From Whalleya microplaca (taxonomy: Eukaryota; Ascomycota; Sordariomycetes; Xylariales; Xylariaceae), in NCBI GenBank assembly GCA_022497155.1, contig MU385722.1, positions 682,001-746,000 on the forward strand: 64,000 nt of DNA, given 5' to 3'. A program made the position numbers and the translations under genes. Every line of letters begins with the position of its first letter. Within the stretch, counting starts at the first letter, position 1. A model generated the notes under the pieces. It saw only the letters and a list, made by a program, of their open reading frames with translations, searched no databases and was not told the origin of the DNA. This document shows positions 1 through 10,735 of this stretch, piece after piece.

Positions 1-235
1 CGGTGATTATTGCTTGACTATAGTACCTAGAGTCCGGCATGCAGCTTTGATATACGATTATCCCCATTAAACGTCAATTGATTGGAATTGGATATACGCC
101 GGGTGCTATCTGCTTTTAGGTATAAACGAGTGGATGATGTAGTAATAGCAGGTCCGCTACACTATCACGACGGGACTATCTTCCGATTGTAATACTAATC
201 GTTTCCTCTCACCAGATACCAGGCTCGTCGAAACT
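1..235. other. 3' flank of first gene, nothing recognised
   Basis: This is the downstream flank of the minus-strand gene ending at 236. I see no coding signal or repeat in it; it probably contains the 3' untranslated region of that gene. Confidence 0.5.
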
Positions 236-1762
236 CTAAGAGCTCGGCTTCTCGTCCTGGTTTTCTGCGGGCTTTTCGTCTTGTTTTTCTGCGGGCTTTT
301 CGTCCGGTTTCCCCGAGGGCTGTTCAGAGTCGTCGTAGCTAATTCGCATATAATCTCCAGGGAAGTACTTGGCAATCCACATTTCAGCCAGCATATCCTT
401 GGTGATGTCCTTGGTGTAATAGTTGATAGGAATGCCGCTCTTAGCGTCGGTGACCTTCGAGACGTAGTCTTCGAGCGCTGCCATCATTGAGTTAATGTCA
501 AGAACCTTGTTGGACCCGTCATCGATCTCTGCGAGTGCCGATAGGGTAGCCTTGATCTCGCCAGCTTTCATGGAAACCATCTGCTGACCCGTCCTGGCCG
601 CATCCGCGGCCTGCTTGATGCTGTCCTGATCCGCAGCAGTAGCATTCTGGAGACCCGCAAGCGCCTCCATGCTGGCCTTGGGGTCGGAGTCCGCAAACTT
701 CTCAACACCAAGCTTCACCTCGTTGGCCACAATGGAGGGAATCGCACCCATGCAGATCATTGTGACATGGGACGTGATATTTTGCGAGCTCAGAAGGCTC
801 TTGACCGAGCCCGAGAAGGACGAGTTCACGCCAAAACCGCCGGAGGCTGACTGGAACCACGCTCCGGTATCCATCTGCGCCTGCAGGGACGCCGCGACCG
901 AGCTCATGTCTTGTGATGAGCTCGTCTTGGAAGTGTTCAGGACATGAACCATACCGACAAAGCTAGAGCCATATGTCACGCCAGAGATGATGCTAAATTT
1001 CTTCTCTTTATCATTCGTCTTGGCGTATGCTGTCATCGTATTTAGGCTGTCTGGATTGATTCTATCTTCAACGCCGCTGTAGTAGTGATTCCAAACTTTG
1101 ATACCCTTATCAACATTTAGGATAAATGGTGCGAGGATCGCGGCGTTCTTGTGCGTGCAGTTCATGGACAGCACTAGTGTTCCGGAGATGTCATGCTGCT
1201 TCGTTTGTCTGTTGACCTGTTGCTGGGCCGCTGTGCTCAGCTGGGACGACACCTTCGTGCCCATCCAACCTGTGGAGGCTGACACGAACCCGCCGATCTG
1301 CTTCGCGAAATCGGCGGAACTTTGTGCGTTGGTGTCTTGGGAGAAGTACTGTACATCCATGTTGATGGAGTCGGAAACGAGTGGCATTGACTTGATCTCA
1401 GTTTTAACGTAGTCCACAGGACTCTCTGGCGCATCATGGACACTGTAAATTTTCTTACGGAGAGGCGCGATGTCCTGTTCGGCCTTGATTTTGGCCTTGC
1501 AATAGGTGGCTGCCGTAGTAGTGATTCTGTTGGACAATTCATCCGTTTCCTTGTTGAGTTCCGATATATCAATACCTAGATTGAGGAGCTCGGACTTGGT
1601 CATGTCAAGGCTTCTCCTCGTCGCTATCATGGCGTTGAGATCTTCCTGGGCTTCATCAGCAGGTGATTGTGCCTTGGCAATAGCCTCAACGTTCTCTAGA
1701 ACTGTGGGGTCGACGATGTTGGCCAGCACCAGGCTAGGATCGTAAGGAATTGATGACGGCAT
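236..1762 (-). CDS. Uncharacterised 508-aa protein with acidic/lysine C-terminal repeat
   Basis: Intronless 508-residue frame with no signal peptide. The N-terminal ~130 residues are helical and charged. The middle (about 150-370) is Ser/Thr/Gly-rich and predicted mixed alpha/beta, including ISGVTYGSSFVGMVHVLNTS near residue 260-280 and a Ser/Gly-rich stretch after it. The C-terminus is a low-complexity tail built on DEKPAE-type units, encoded by a 24-bp direct repeat (261-280 and 285-304). I do not recognise the family with certainty. The order 'strand with YG, Ser-rich helix, second strand, Gly-Ala-x-Pro' is reminiscent of MACPF/CDC-type pore-forming folds, but that is a weak pattern impression and no function should be assigned from it. 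The start at 1762 is the first ATG of the long frame. Confidence 0.8.
   Translation of the reverse strand: MPSSIPYDPSLVLANIVDPTVLENVEAIAKAQSPADEAQEDLNAMIATRRSLDMTKSELLNLGIDISELNKETDELSNRITTTAATYCKAKIKAEQDIAPLRKKIYSVHDAPESPVDYVKTEIKSMPLVSDSINMDVQYFSQDTNAQSSADFAKQIGGFVSASTGWMGTKVSSQLSTAAQQQVNRQTKQHDISGTLVLSMNCTHKNAAILAPFILNVDKGIKVWNHYYSGVEDRINPDSLNTMTAYAKTNDKEKKFSIISGVTYGSSFVGMVHVLNTSKTSSSQDMSSVAASLQAQMDTGAWFQSASGGFGVNSSFSGSVKSLLSSQNITSHVTMICMGAIPSIVANEVKLGVEKFADSDPKASMEALAGLQNATAADQDSIKQAADAARTGQQMVSMKAGEIKATLSALAEIDDGSNKVLDINSMMAALEDYVSKVTDAKSGIPINYYTKDITKDMLAEMWIAKYFPGDYMRISYDDSEQPSGKPDEKPAEKQDEKPAENQDEKPSS
261..304. repeat. 24-bp tandem repeat in coding tail
   Basis: A 20-bp block at 261-280 recurs exactly at 285-304, a period of 24 bp. 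It lies in frame at the 3' end of the 508-aa gene and encodes the repeated DEKPAE-like tail. In-frame period and coding location suggest unit-number variation between strains. Confidence 0.8.
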
Positions 1763-2792
1763 TTTTGATGGGCCTCAGGGGGGGTGAAAGGTGAAGAGAT
1801 TTTTGAGATTGTGGTGTTTTTAAATGTAATCTGCGGACATCGAGCTGATGCCTGCATTTACTCGAGGTCCAAATTACGGATACGCTTGGAGTCTTGTGGT
1901 TTATATAGATGTCGAAATTGTCACAAGGTGACCATCTGTGAGCTTACAAAGGTCACGTAAGTATAAGGCACCTTGAAAGGACCTTTGCAGTATTATAGAG
2001 CACCTAGACTTAATATATTTTATATATAATTTATGTTTAACTGTAATAACCCCTCCGTATAACTCAAGTAATTAATTAGTTTAATTGACGTTTAGTAATA
2101 CGATTAGTAAGGGTCTGCTAGGGATGGTTCTCCTCCATTATGATATCTTGTCCTTTATACCCCTATCTTTATGTATTATATACCCGGGGTTTATTAGAAA
2201 GCCCAAAGTCCTCATTAGTACCGATGACATCCAGATCCTCCAAATATATCCTCCTGGTAGCGCCCCTGACGTGTGGCTACTGGAGCTTCACTACAAGTCA
2301 GTTTATTGGTCGGTTTTCTTGTGTGCCATTTGTTTTGTGCCCGTTGGTGATTTGTGTCCCATTTCAGGTGATAGCAACGTAATGAGTGTACAGGTGATTC
2401 GCTTGACCGGCGTTAAATGAGCGCTGCCGTTGGTATGTTGCGGTTGGCGGCAGTATTCAACGGCGACAGCGTTTGCATAAGCGTGGGTGCTGCGTCTGAC
2501 TACCGGTACTTCACCAGAATACCACGGTTGAGATTCGAATCGAATCCGAATGGTGTAGTTTGATTTGGTGCGGCGTCATTTCAAGAGCTCTGCCGCTTGA
2601 GCCAAAGCAGGTGCTACCATTTGATATATATCAGTAGAGTCTGCTTCAAGGATGTCGTTCACTATGATGTCTTGTCCTCTTTATCTCTATTTTTATGTAC
2701 TAAACGGGATTGGTAGTATTTATATTAAATCTTAAGCCTTTAATAAATAAATTAATTATTATAATCAGTCTCTAGGGAAATAAAGGTGGTTT

Positions 2793-2983
2793 ACCTCGGA
2801 GGACTAAGGGGAAGATAATAACGAAGATATATATCTGTTTTCCCCGAGAACTACGCGGAACATAACGACAAAAATGTCACGTCTGTCCTTCCCGAAGATT
2901 ACGCGGAAGATGACGACGAAGATGTTACATCTGTCCTCACCGAGGACTACATAAAAGATACCAACAAAGATATTACATTTGTT
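2793..2983 (+). repeat. Four diverged copies of a 48-bp coding-like unit
   Basis: Units begin at 2793, 2840, 2888 and 2936; spacing is 47, 48 and 48 bp. Read on the plus strand, the third unit translates as LPEDYAEDDDEDVTSV and the second and fourth are variants of it, so the unit is 16 codons. The first copy has lost one base and carries several transitions. No open gene surrounds it. It is best explained as the remnant of a protein with an acidic 16-residue repeat. Confidence 0.7.
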
Positions 2984-3017
2984 TTTTTAGCTTAGCTCTC
3001 CATCAGCTCTCTATCAC

Positions 3018-3020
3018 ATG

Positions 3021-3065
<45 letters not shown>

Positions 3066-3078
3066 GCACACGCACACA
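3018..3078. repeat. CA/GT microsatellite
   Basis: Nearly pure CA dinucleotide run with a few CG interruptions at its right end. It lies 0.4 kb upstream of the next gene and has no coding potential. Confidence 0.9.
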
Positions 3079-3473
3079 GAGCAGATAGCTTCGTTTAGAG
3101 AACTTATCACGGCTCTGAAATACTAGCACAATATACGGGGCTTCTGGCCGCGCAAGAGGGTTCCTATTGAAGCTGTGCTGTCTGTAATTGTCGGTAGTTA
3201 TTAATGGATTGATGAGACGAGGTGTGAGGTTGTGCTGCTATCAGATATCAGATATATGGTGTGGTGCTTATTCAGCTATCACTCGTGACAGGAAAAGCCT
3301 TTCACAAGCTGACGAGGCGCTCGAGGCTCACGCTAACTATCGAAATATATGAAAGAGCGAATCAATGACACAGGTATCTAGGTGTCTATATATTATATCG
3401 AAGCAGCCGGCAGATGATGCCTCATCAATCCTTCCACAACAACCTACCATGTTTGATCACACCTGCATAAAAC

Positions 3474-5098
3474 ATGGACAAACTTAACCCCTCCACAGAT
3501 GAAAAGAACTACCCCTGGTTTCCAAAGGCCATGAACAATGCTGACAAGTCCGTCTTCCTCATGGACGCCACTCATCGGGGTGACATGTATCATATGCGAG
3601 CAGCAATGCAGCTATTTGACTACTCACTTTTGTCTCTACAACTGCTCCAATGACACGAAGGACTATCAGAGATATAGGATGAATACCCGTTGATTGTTGT
3701 AAAGTCTAAGTCTAAGTGTATCTAGAGCATCTGGGAGATGTATACTATTATAGTACAGCATGTGGGTCGCCCAACCTCCTATATTCTAACAAGGACCTCG
3801 AGGACTATTTGAAGCGTTCTGTGTTGAAAAACAAAAAGCATGTTTTCCTGGTTCCGTGGAAGTCTGAGGTTCTATATGGGAAATCGAAGCCTACAAGCAC
3901 CCAAGTGCAAGGTTGTACCATGGACGGTAAAGCCATACATGCCACAGATCTCGAGCAATACAAAAAGTCGGTCTTCAGTGAGAATCGAGCGACAATTGAA
4001 GTCGTGAAAAAAGCCGTTAAACAGAAAGGCCTTCCCGCAGCGGTTTCAAACGGCATGACAATCCTTGAGTCCGCCTCGAAGAAGGCTCTAGATACCAAAT
4101 TCGCGACTCTTTTCAAGGACGTCTGGGATGTAAACAAGCCCACGGTTCTCGGCATGTACCGGAAAACTGGCACGGTAGTCCAGGATGGAAAGCCACCAGG
4201 TGTCTATCCAGAGCTTGACACTGGAAATGCCCTGAAAGAGATTGCTAGCTTTCTCCCAGATAAAGCTGGTAAAAAGCTCAGGATCGTCTCGTGTGGGAAT
4301 AAAGACAAGCTCGATGGCATTACCGACGATATCGGGGAGTATTGGCTTAAGTTCAAAGAGGTAAAGCTGGATTCTAAGGACAGTAAAAGGGATGCCGAAG
4401 CTTACTTTCTCAAATGGGCCTTTGAGAAGAAATATTATCAGATGGCTACAGGATTCCGAAGCGGACCTTTGGATCTCTTCACGTTTTTGGGCATCCCAAC
4501 AGTGTCGATCGGGCTATGCAACATGATTGGGGAGTTCCGGCATGCACGGTTGGCGAAGGAGCTGTTCAAGCGGGTTAACGTCCAATATGATCAACCCCGT
4601 CATGATGCAACGGCCTACTTCCGGGCCGAAAGCGACGCGGCGCTTCAAATGGCTTCCCCATTCTGGCTTAAGGATCCGCCGACCGATGCCAAGAGGGCTG
4701 TACCAGCGGACAAGAAAACGGAGCAAGAGAAGCCGCTTGGGGATTTTGCTACTTTCGACAAGACTGTCTTAAAGATCGGTTACAGTATTGCCTGTGAGAA
4801 ATACATGAGCACTACGAAGTCAATCGAGCTACTGAAGCCCAAGATACTCGACGTCATCAATACTCGAGTGGCGAGATACTGTTACCCATCCAACCTGGCT
4901 GGGGACGAGAAGGAAGAGAAGAGAATTGAGTATTTCAAGGCGCAGAAAGAGGCCGACAAGAATGACATGGCGGTGATGAAGAATGATTTGATTCATTATC
5001 AGGAGACCGCTAGCGTGTTTGGCGAGAAATACGAGACTCCATGGAAGGATGACTGGGCAGACATTTACACGGAGCTGGGGCTAGACGAAAATTTTTGA
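3474..5098 (+). CDS. Uncharacterised fungal protein, two-exon model
   Basis: The main exon is open from 3716 to the stop at 5098 (about 460 codons) but has no ATG for its first ~68 codons and a stop just upstream, so a 5' exon is required. The best candidate starts at ATG 3474 and ends at 3579, with donor GTGACA at 3580 and acceptor AG at 3715-3716 or 3724-3725; both acceptors keep phase. The donor is non-ideal, so a frameshift or different first exon remains possible. The protein is soluble, Lys/Asp-rich and lacks a signal peptide. A conserved-looking core is GFRSGPLDLFTFLGIPTVSI followed by a VNVQYDQPRHDATAYF segment. I do not recognise the family or its function. Confidence 0.55.
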
Positions 5099-5213
5099 TG
5101 TGGCATTAGCGTTGTTGTGTTCTCTTTGAATGACAGTCATTAAAGACTTATCACAACCACAATTAGTATAACATATGAGTCAAGCCCCTTTCTTTGTCTA
5201 AATCGGCATTTTC

Positions 5214-5525
5214 TTGGTAGAATCATTGCATCCAATATCATGCCGATGGAATTATGGCGACAGACATGCATTTGACGAAGCATATGCCAAAGTTTCATCG
5301 CAGGAGTGGGCTAATGTGTATAAGAAGGCACTATTGATGACACCAGATGGCAAAGCAATCATCATCTATGCTCCTTGTAGGGTCATCACTGAAGTTTTGC
5401 TGAGCATCCCCAAACCTGTTCAGCAACAGCTATACTTCTTCACCAGGGTCATTTGCTGGGCAATCTTTGGAATTCATGCCATCAGTATTGGGATGACTAC
5501 ACTCGTCATACAGATGACTAGCTAA
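5214..5525 (+). pseudogene. Fragment of a fungal integral membrane protein
   Basis: This frame has no ATG start. It encodes a region resembling conserved fungal membrane proteins of unknown function: a soluble piece with MTPDGKAIIIYAPCRVITEV followed by a hydrophobic helix (VICWAIFGIHAISIGMTTLV). The frame stops right after the helix, and nothing matching the rest of such a protein follows. It is most likely a truncated remnant; an unannotated multi-exon gene is the alternative. Confidence 0.5.
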
Positions 5526-6072
5526 AGAGAAACTGTTCACCCTCAAGTCTGCCTGCGACTGGCGATAGGTTCTCGGACCTCCTCATAATTAATTTATTAT
5601 CAAATCATACTCGGCCAGCCATTATATGCAAATCGAAGAGCCCAGAGCTCTATGCAAGGGTACGGCATCTAATTACTTAGCTGCCGACTTACGGCACATA
5701 GACATCTACTTAATGATGGTCGATTGACCCAGACGTCTAACAAAGAACCAGGAACCTTTCTGCTTGCTGGCCTTCATATTTAAAGAAAGTGCAGAATCTC
5801 GTGCCCGGGATTGAGATATTTTCAGGCTGTCACTTCACTTATTCATATTCCTGTCGCTACGGTTTGTTATAAGCAGTAGACACTCGTGCAGGCAGCCACT
5901 TTTATGTGTCTCGAGGACCTTGGTTTCTGCCACTCAAACATTTATAATCATTCATACACTGAAAGGATCCGTAATATTCATTGGTATAGATCAAGTCAAA
6001 TTTGGTTAATGTAGACTATTAAGATACTTCGACGACTGTACAGCCATGTGGGCATATATATGACTAGGAGGT
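5526..6072. other. Intergenic, nothing recognised
   Basis: AT-rich spacer between a gene fragment and an MFS pseudogene. No gene, repeat or RNA signal is seen. Confidence 0.5.
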
Positions 6073-7220
6073 TCACAAACAATACTTGAATTGAAAAGCC
6101 ATATCGCCTTCCAAGCCATTTGTGGTTTCTCCTTCGGAAATGAGCCTCTCTTTCTTCGTATTCCGTCTCCTGAGTAGAAACCAAGCTACGACAACCAGAC
6201 ACATAAAGACACCCTCTAAACCTGCAGAGGTTGCGTTACCAACTATATAACGCGGTCCATGTTGGTTTGAGTAAAGTTGTGACGAAACAGGACCCGACAG
6301 GTTTCCGATTGAATACAACACCGGCAGCGCCACAGCACGCTTATTATCAGGTAATAGGTTCGTCGCCACCAAAGTAACAATAGTTGTGGATATTGAATAA
6401 TCTCCTGTTCTCATGTTAACTTATCATATCTTGGTAGAAAATGCCGTTGGGTTCAGGAAGTGAGGCCAAGCATATGAATTATGTGGTCTAATGATCATCA
6501 ATTGTTACGTGGGTGGCTTACCTGTAGAAAGAATAAACATAGCGGCGTATCCAGCTGCGGCATTCGATGTTCCTACACAGATAAGGTATCCAACTATAAC
6601 TGGAACTCCCGACCCAAGCAGGAAGACCGCTCGCATTTCAAAATGATCTGAATAATACGATTGTATTATGAGAGAGATGATGCCAGCGACGTATACAGGA
6701 ATAGTCATGTAATTCACTTCAAGATCAGCGTAGCTGTGATTTAATTAGAGACTTGATAAATACTTCGACTTGATTGGAAATATATGCTTACCCAAGGCCT
6801 CGAATAATAGTTGGTAGGAAGACGCTAAAGCCTGAAATCGCGACACAGGAAAAGAAGAATGCGGCGCCGGCGATGTAAATGTACGGGTCCTTGAATGCGA
6901 GACGAATCCATTTAGACTTGAAATCGTCCTCTCCTCGGTATAGAGAATCACGTTGTTTCCTCGGAATCATAGTCTCCTTTTCCTCCTCATTCAAGAACCA
7001 CGCGGTTTCTGGTGAGCGGGGGAGAGCAAGCCATAAAATGCTACAAATGATGAGGGTAATCATTCCCTCGATAATAAATAACAACCTCCATGCTGTTAAT
7101 GTAGATAAGTAAGTGAGCAACAATATAATATTATACGACTTTACCTACGATCCCACGACGCTCTCCCATTGTCTAGATCGCGTACGCAAAAAGACTTCTA
7201 AAGGCTCCTGAAACCGCCTG
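6073..7220 (-). pseudogene. MFS transporter pseudogene, allantoate-permease (ACS) family
   Basis: The C-terminal two thirds of an anion:cation-symporter MFS protein is recoverable. Exons are about 7220-7145, 7092-6792, 6733-6522 and 6404-6073. All three introns have GT/AG ends and the phases agree to the final stop. Landmarks are WRLLFIIEG, LPRSPETAWFL, a helix ending FLPTIIRGLG, and LPDNKRAVALPVLYSIGNLS. The first recognisable exon has an in-frame TAG at 7173-7175, inside the segment that normally reads FAYAI-x-x-M. No N-terminal transmembrane exons are found upstream. The gene therefore appears dead through 5' loss plus one nonsense codon, while the 3' exons remain strikingly intact, suggesting recent decay. 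Confidence 0.75.
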
Positions 7221-8766
7221 GCACAGCAGTCAGCACATACTATAATCAAACGGCTACTCGGATTCGACTTAGAAGAATCCTTGCAGACATCGGCTGCTAT
7301 AGAAGCAGGTCCTATGAGAAAAAATAACGATCAAAAATGTGTTTACATTGCATATGTTGCCAATCATTATTCGCTTCGCGCCAGATGTCCGTGGATAGAC
7401 GGTAAAGCGTTAGTCCATGACATTTTCCTCTTCATGTAGACACCCTTGTTTGCGGCAGCGGCGACACTCTATCAGGCAATTGCCAAGAGTTGCTCTATAC
7501 TCTACTGGAAGCCTTAGCAAGAGATCGGCTATAGTTTCCTTCAGGAGGTGTCATCAGATACCCAGGGTGGTGAGGATGACGTTATGGCGATCGAAACAGA
7601 CGACTGGCTCTGAAGCGCAACTCCTCACCAGGTGAGCTAGACCTTGCTTAATAGTCAGATGATTGTGGCCGGTCAAGCCAGAATCTATTAAATTTGGATG
7701 CGAGCATGCTGACGGTTTCAAGAACGGCCTGCTAGGTCGCTCTTCTTTACTAAGATTACCAGTCTCTAATCTATCATATGCGTGCTCAATAAATGAAGAG
7801 GTCGATACTAGCCGAGCATCTTCAGCTTATGGCGTATAGAGAAACTACTCGTCCAGACAAATGCTTCCGCCATCTTTAACTATTTCCGGAATAGGTAGGA
7901 GTTATTTGAACGTCTTCGAATATCTTACTGATGTCTTGGGGCAAGATTACCCAGATCATTATATATTCTGAAACAGGTGTGGCGCTGTGTTTCGGCCGTT
8001 GACCCCCTGCCTGCAATTAAGGACTTACACGAGTGCATGTAGGTGGTGGTGGCAAAAGGCCATCAAGCAGTCTGGACACAGGAGAGGGTCAAGAAAGGGT
8101 CATAAGAAGCTAATATCAGTACCTCGGCTGAATCCCTGCAACGATCTGGCGCACGTACAATAAAAAGAAGGGGTCAGTTGTTCATGCGATAAATGATCTG
8201 ACCAGGGAAGAATGATCACCAACAAGGAAAAGGACGTGACGCGGCGTCGATTTCTATCAGGGGTTGCCGTTTCATCCCGGCGCTAATATCTAGCCGAACG
8301 GTAGTCGATCTCCACTGAACCCGAAGCCCTGTCACCAGAGTTCGGATGACTACCGAAAATGAGCCACATTCCACCAATAGACGTCTTATACCAGACTACA
8401 GCTATTCCGTCCGTGAATAGAAGTCGCGGATTTATGATGGTTGCTTCAGTGAAATCTAGGCGGCCGTGGTTGTGCTCCACCACGACTATCGTGTAAGTCG
8501 GAATCATTCGACATGCTAGTCTCTGGAAAGGAAATAAATACAGCAGCTATGTCTGCTGTATTCCACCATCTCTTTCCCAGCACTCGTCGTTGCAGGCTTC
8601 ACTCTTTTTTTCTACGATCTTACCATTTGCTTCGATTCGTCGACTTCACTGTGTGAAGCTGGAACACTCTTTTTTTACCAACTTTACACTCGACTGACCG
8701 AAGCCGAGCCGCTCTTTTCTACCTGACCAGTTGCCAAGTAACATAGCTATTCAGACCCCTTCCATC
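7221..8766. other. Intergenic; pyrimidine-rich promoter at right end
   Basis: The left part should have held the missing 5' end of the MFS pseudogene, but none is recognisable. A 74-codon minus frame at 8283-8507 has no family resemblance. The last ~200 bp contain two pyrimidine tracts (near 8608 and 8670), a typical fungal core promoter and 5' UTR pattern for the downstream AA9 gene. Confidence 0.5.
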
Positions 8767-9849
8767 ATGTCTTTCAAGGCCGCCATTGCCACCATTAGTG
8801 CACTCGCCACTACTATCCTGGCCCACGGCACGGTCTCAAACTTCACGACCGATGGCACCGAGAACGCTGGCTTTAGTCTTACCTACTACTATCAGAAGCA
8901 ACAATCCGGGAGCTTCCCAAATGTCGCCGCTTGGTATGCCGAGGACACTGACAACGGTTTCGTATCGCCTCAGAGTTACGGCACAGCCGACATCAACTGC
9001 CACATCAACGCTGAACCGGGTGCCTTAACGGGCAGCGTGAAAGCAGGAGGTACCGTTGACTTTCAATGGACCACATGGCCTCACGGGATAGGCCCTGTCT
9101 TGACCTACGTCGCTTCCTGTGGTGATGACTGCTCTACAGTAGACAAGACGGCGCTCAAGTGGATCAAGATCGATGAGTCGGGATATGACACTGCCACATC
9201 GACATGGGCGTCACAGACTCTAATTGACAACGGCAGCAAGTGGACGACCACCGTGCCGTCCGATCTCCCGAGCGGCAACTACGTCTTTCGCCACGAGATC
9301 ATCGCCTTGCATGGGGCCAGCTCGGCGAACGGCGCCCAGAACTATCCCCAGTGTATGAACATCGCCGTCACCGGCGGCGGCTCAGGAACCCTCCCCGCGG
9401 GGACTTTAGGTACTGAGCTGTACACCGCCGAGGATCCGGGCATTCTTTTCAACCCCTACACGACCATCACAAGCTATACTATTCCCGGTCCTGCCTTATT
9501 CGGCTCATCTGGCAGCGGTAGCGGTAGTGGTAGTGGTAGTGCGACAACTGCGCCCGTTGCTACTAGCAGTAAGGCCACAGCAAGCTCTGCTGCTACAGCC
9601 ACCAGCACCACAAAGGCCGCAGCGACGGCCGCAGCGATGACTGCAACCGCGATTGCGTCTGCGACACCGACAACTCTTGCCACTCGTGTCTCTACCAGCG
9701 CGGCAGCTTCAGCTACTCAGGGTAGCTCAGTAGGCGGCGTCGCTTTATACGCACAATGTGGCGGGTCTTCGTACACAGGCTCAACCACATGTGCTGAAGG
9801 AACCTGCACGTTCATGAATGATTATTACAGCCAATGCGTAAGTGCATAA
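8767..9849 (+). CDS. AA9 lytic polysaccharide monooxygenase with CBM1
   Basis: Secreted copper enzyme that cleaves cellulose or related beta-glucans oxidatively. The start at 8767 is chosen because it gives a clean signal peptide of about 19 residues, ending ILA and followed by the HGTVSNF terminus whose His1 forms the copper histidine brace; an in-frame ATG 36 bp upstream would spoil it. The second copper His lies in WPHGIGP, and the axial/second-sphere region is [16 protein letters not shown]. After the ~230-residue catalytic domain comes a Ser-Gly then Ala/Thr/Ser-rich linker, and a C-terminal CBM1 with AQCGG, YTGSTTC and NDYYSQC cysteine/aromatic pattern. The gene has no introns and is 360 aa long. 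Substrate specificity cannot be read from this. Expression is probably cellulose-inducible by analogy with the family. Confidence 0.95.
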   Translation: MSFKAAIATISALATTILAHGTVSNFTTDGTENAGFSLTYYYQKQQSGSFPNVAAWYAEDTDNGFVSPQSYGTADINCHINAEPGALTGSVKAGGTVDFQWTTWPHGIGPVLTYVASCGDDCSTVDKTALKWIKIDESGYDTATSTWASQTLIDNGSKWTTTVPSDLPSGNYVFRHEIIALHGASSANGAQNYPQCMNIAVTGGGSGTLPAGTLGTELYTAEDPGILFNPYTTITSYTIPGPALFGSSGSGSGSGSGSATTAPVATSSKATASSAATATSTTKAAATAAAMTATAIASATPTTLATRVSTSAAASATQGSSVGGVALYAQCGGSSYTGSTTCAEGTCTFMNDYYSQCVSA

Positions 9850-10735
9850 CGACTTGAATGTTTGTTGGCCGATGGAGTTCCTGGAATTGAGCACCCTATG
9901 AGACAGCCTCGGGTATTATTCGTTTCTACCTGTATATAAGTTGCGACCTGTAAAATAAATCACGCTGCAATTAGAATCGAGATTATGTAAATAAGAATTC
10001 TTCATCACAAAACATTGTATGTCTAGCCTAAGCAGGGTAGGAGGTAAAGCACTTACACATCTGTACATATGATCGCTTTGCATGCTGAATAAAAGCCTTC
10101 GTTAGGATATACAGCATTTCAGAATCTAGGGTATCTGATATGTCGGTTTCATTTAATTATAAGGGACTCGATTTCCACACTTACGGCTTTTCTATCATGA
10201 GAAAATTCGTCCCTAGGTACGAGGCCAGCACAGGTGGAAGACTTATATACCATTGTAACAGCACATATACCTAACCGACGCCACCTGCCTCAACCAAAAG
10301 CAGCATTGGTCAATGGGTCAGTCACTCGGCCAGAAAAATCTCTTAGGGAGTTTTTCGAAGGTTCCGGAGTTCAAGCCACGCTGCAAGAGCTTGAAAATTC
10401 CGGTTCTGAGCTTTTTTGTCAAATTCCTCTTTGGAAAAGTGGAAGATATAGCTTCAACATTCTGGGAATTCTTCATTGACCGCTGTGTAAGCACTAAAGT
10501 TCAGCTGCCTTGGCAGCTCGGTTAGTCAAATAGCCAGAGGCACAGCTACAGATCTCTAGGGACGATGCGAGATACTGGCGAATCAGCATGTCAATAATCC
10601 CAGCGGTATTGAAGGTCATATTCCCCACATCCTCAATGGCGTGGCCTTGCAAGATGCTTTCTCACTTTCAACCAACGCACAAGCTCACCATCCTTTCTAT
10701 TCACCCAATTATCGCGCTTGATATGAGAAAAAAAC
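9850..10735. other. Intergenic, nothing recognised
   Basis: Contains the AA9 3' UTR and the promoter of the regulator that follows. Short plus-strand frames near 10234-10525 overlap each other in different phases and show no family features. Confidence 0.5.

Larger units (their letters stand above)
1763..3473. other. AT-rich intergenic region with decayed repeats
   Basis: No intact gene is visible. Short frames such as 2085-2420 lack family resemblance. The region holds a diverged direct repeat pair (2119-2190 and 2648-2708), a four-unit 48-bp coding-like repeat (2793-2983) and a CA microsatellite (about 3018-3078). Many differences between repeat copies are C/T or G/A transitions, as expected from repeat-induced point mutation, so this looks like a graveyard of old repeats. 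Confidence 0.6.

Noticed and set aside
8283..8507. 74-codon minus-strand frame
   Set aside because: No family, no splice partners, and no promoter context; probably chance.
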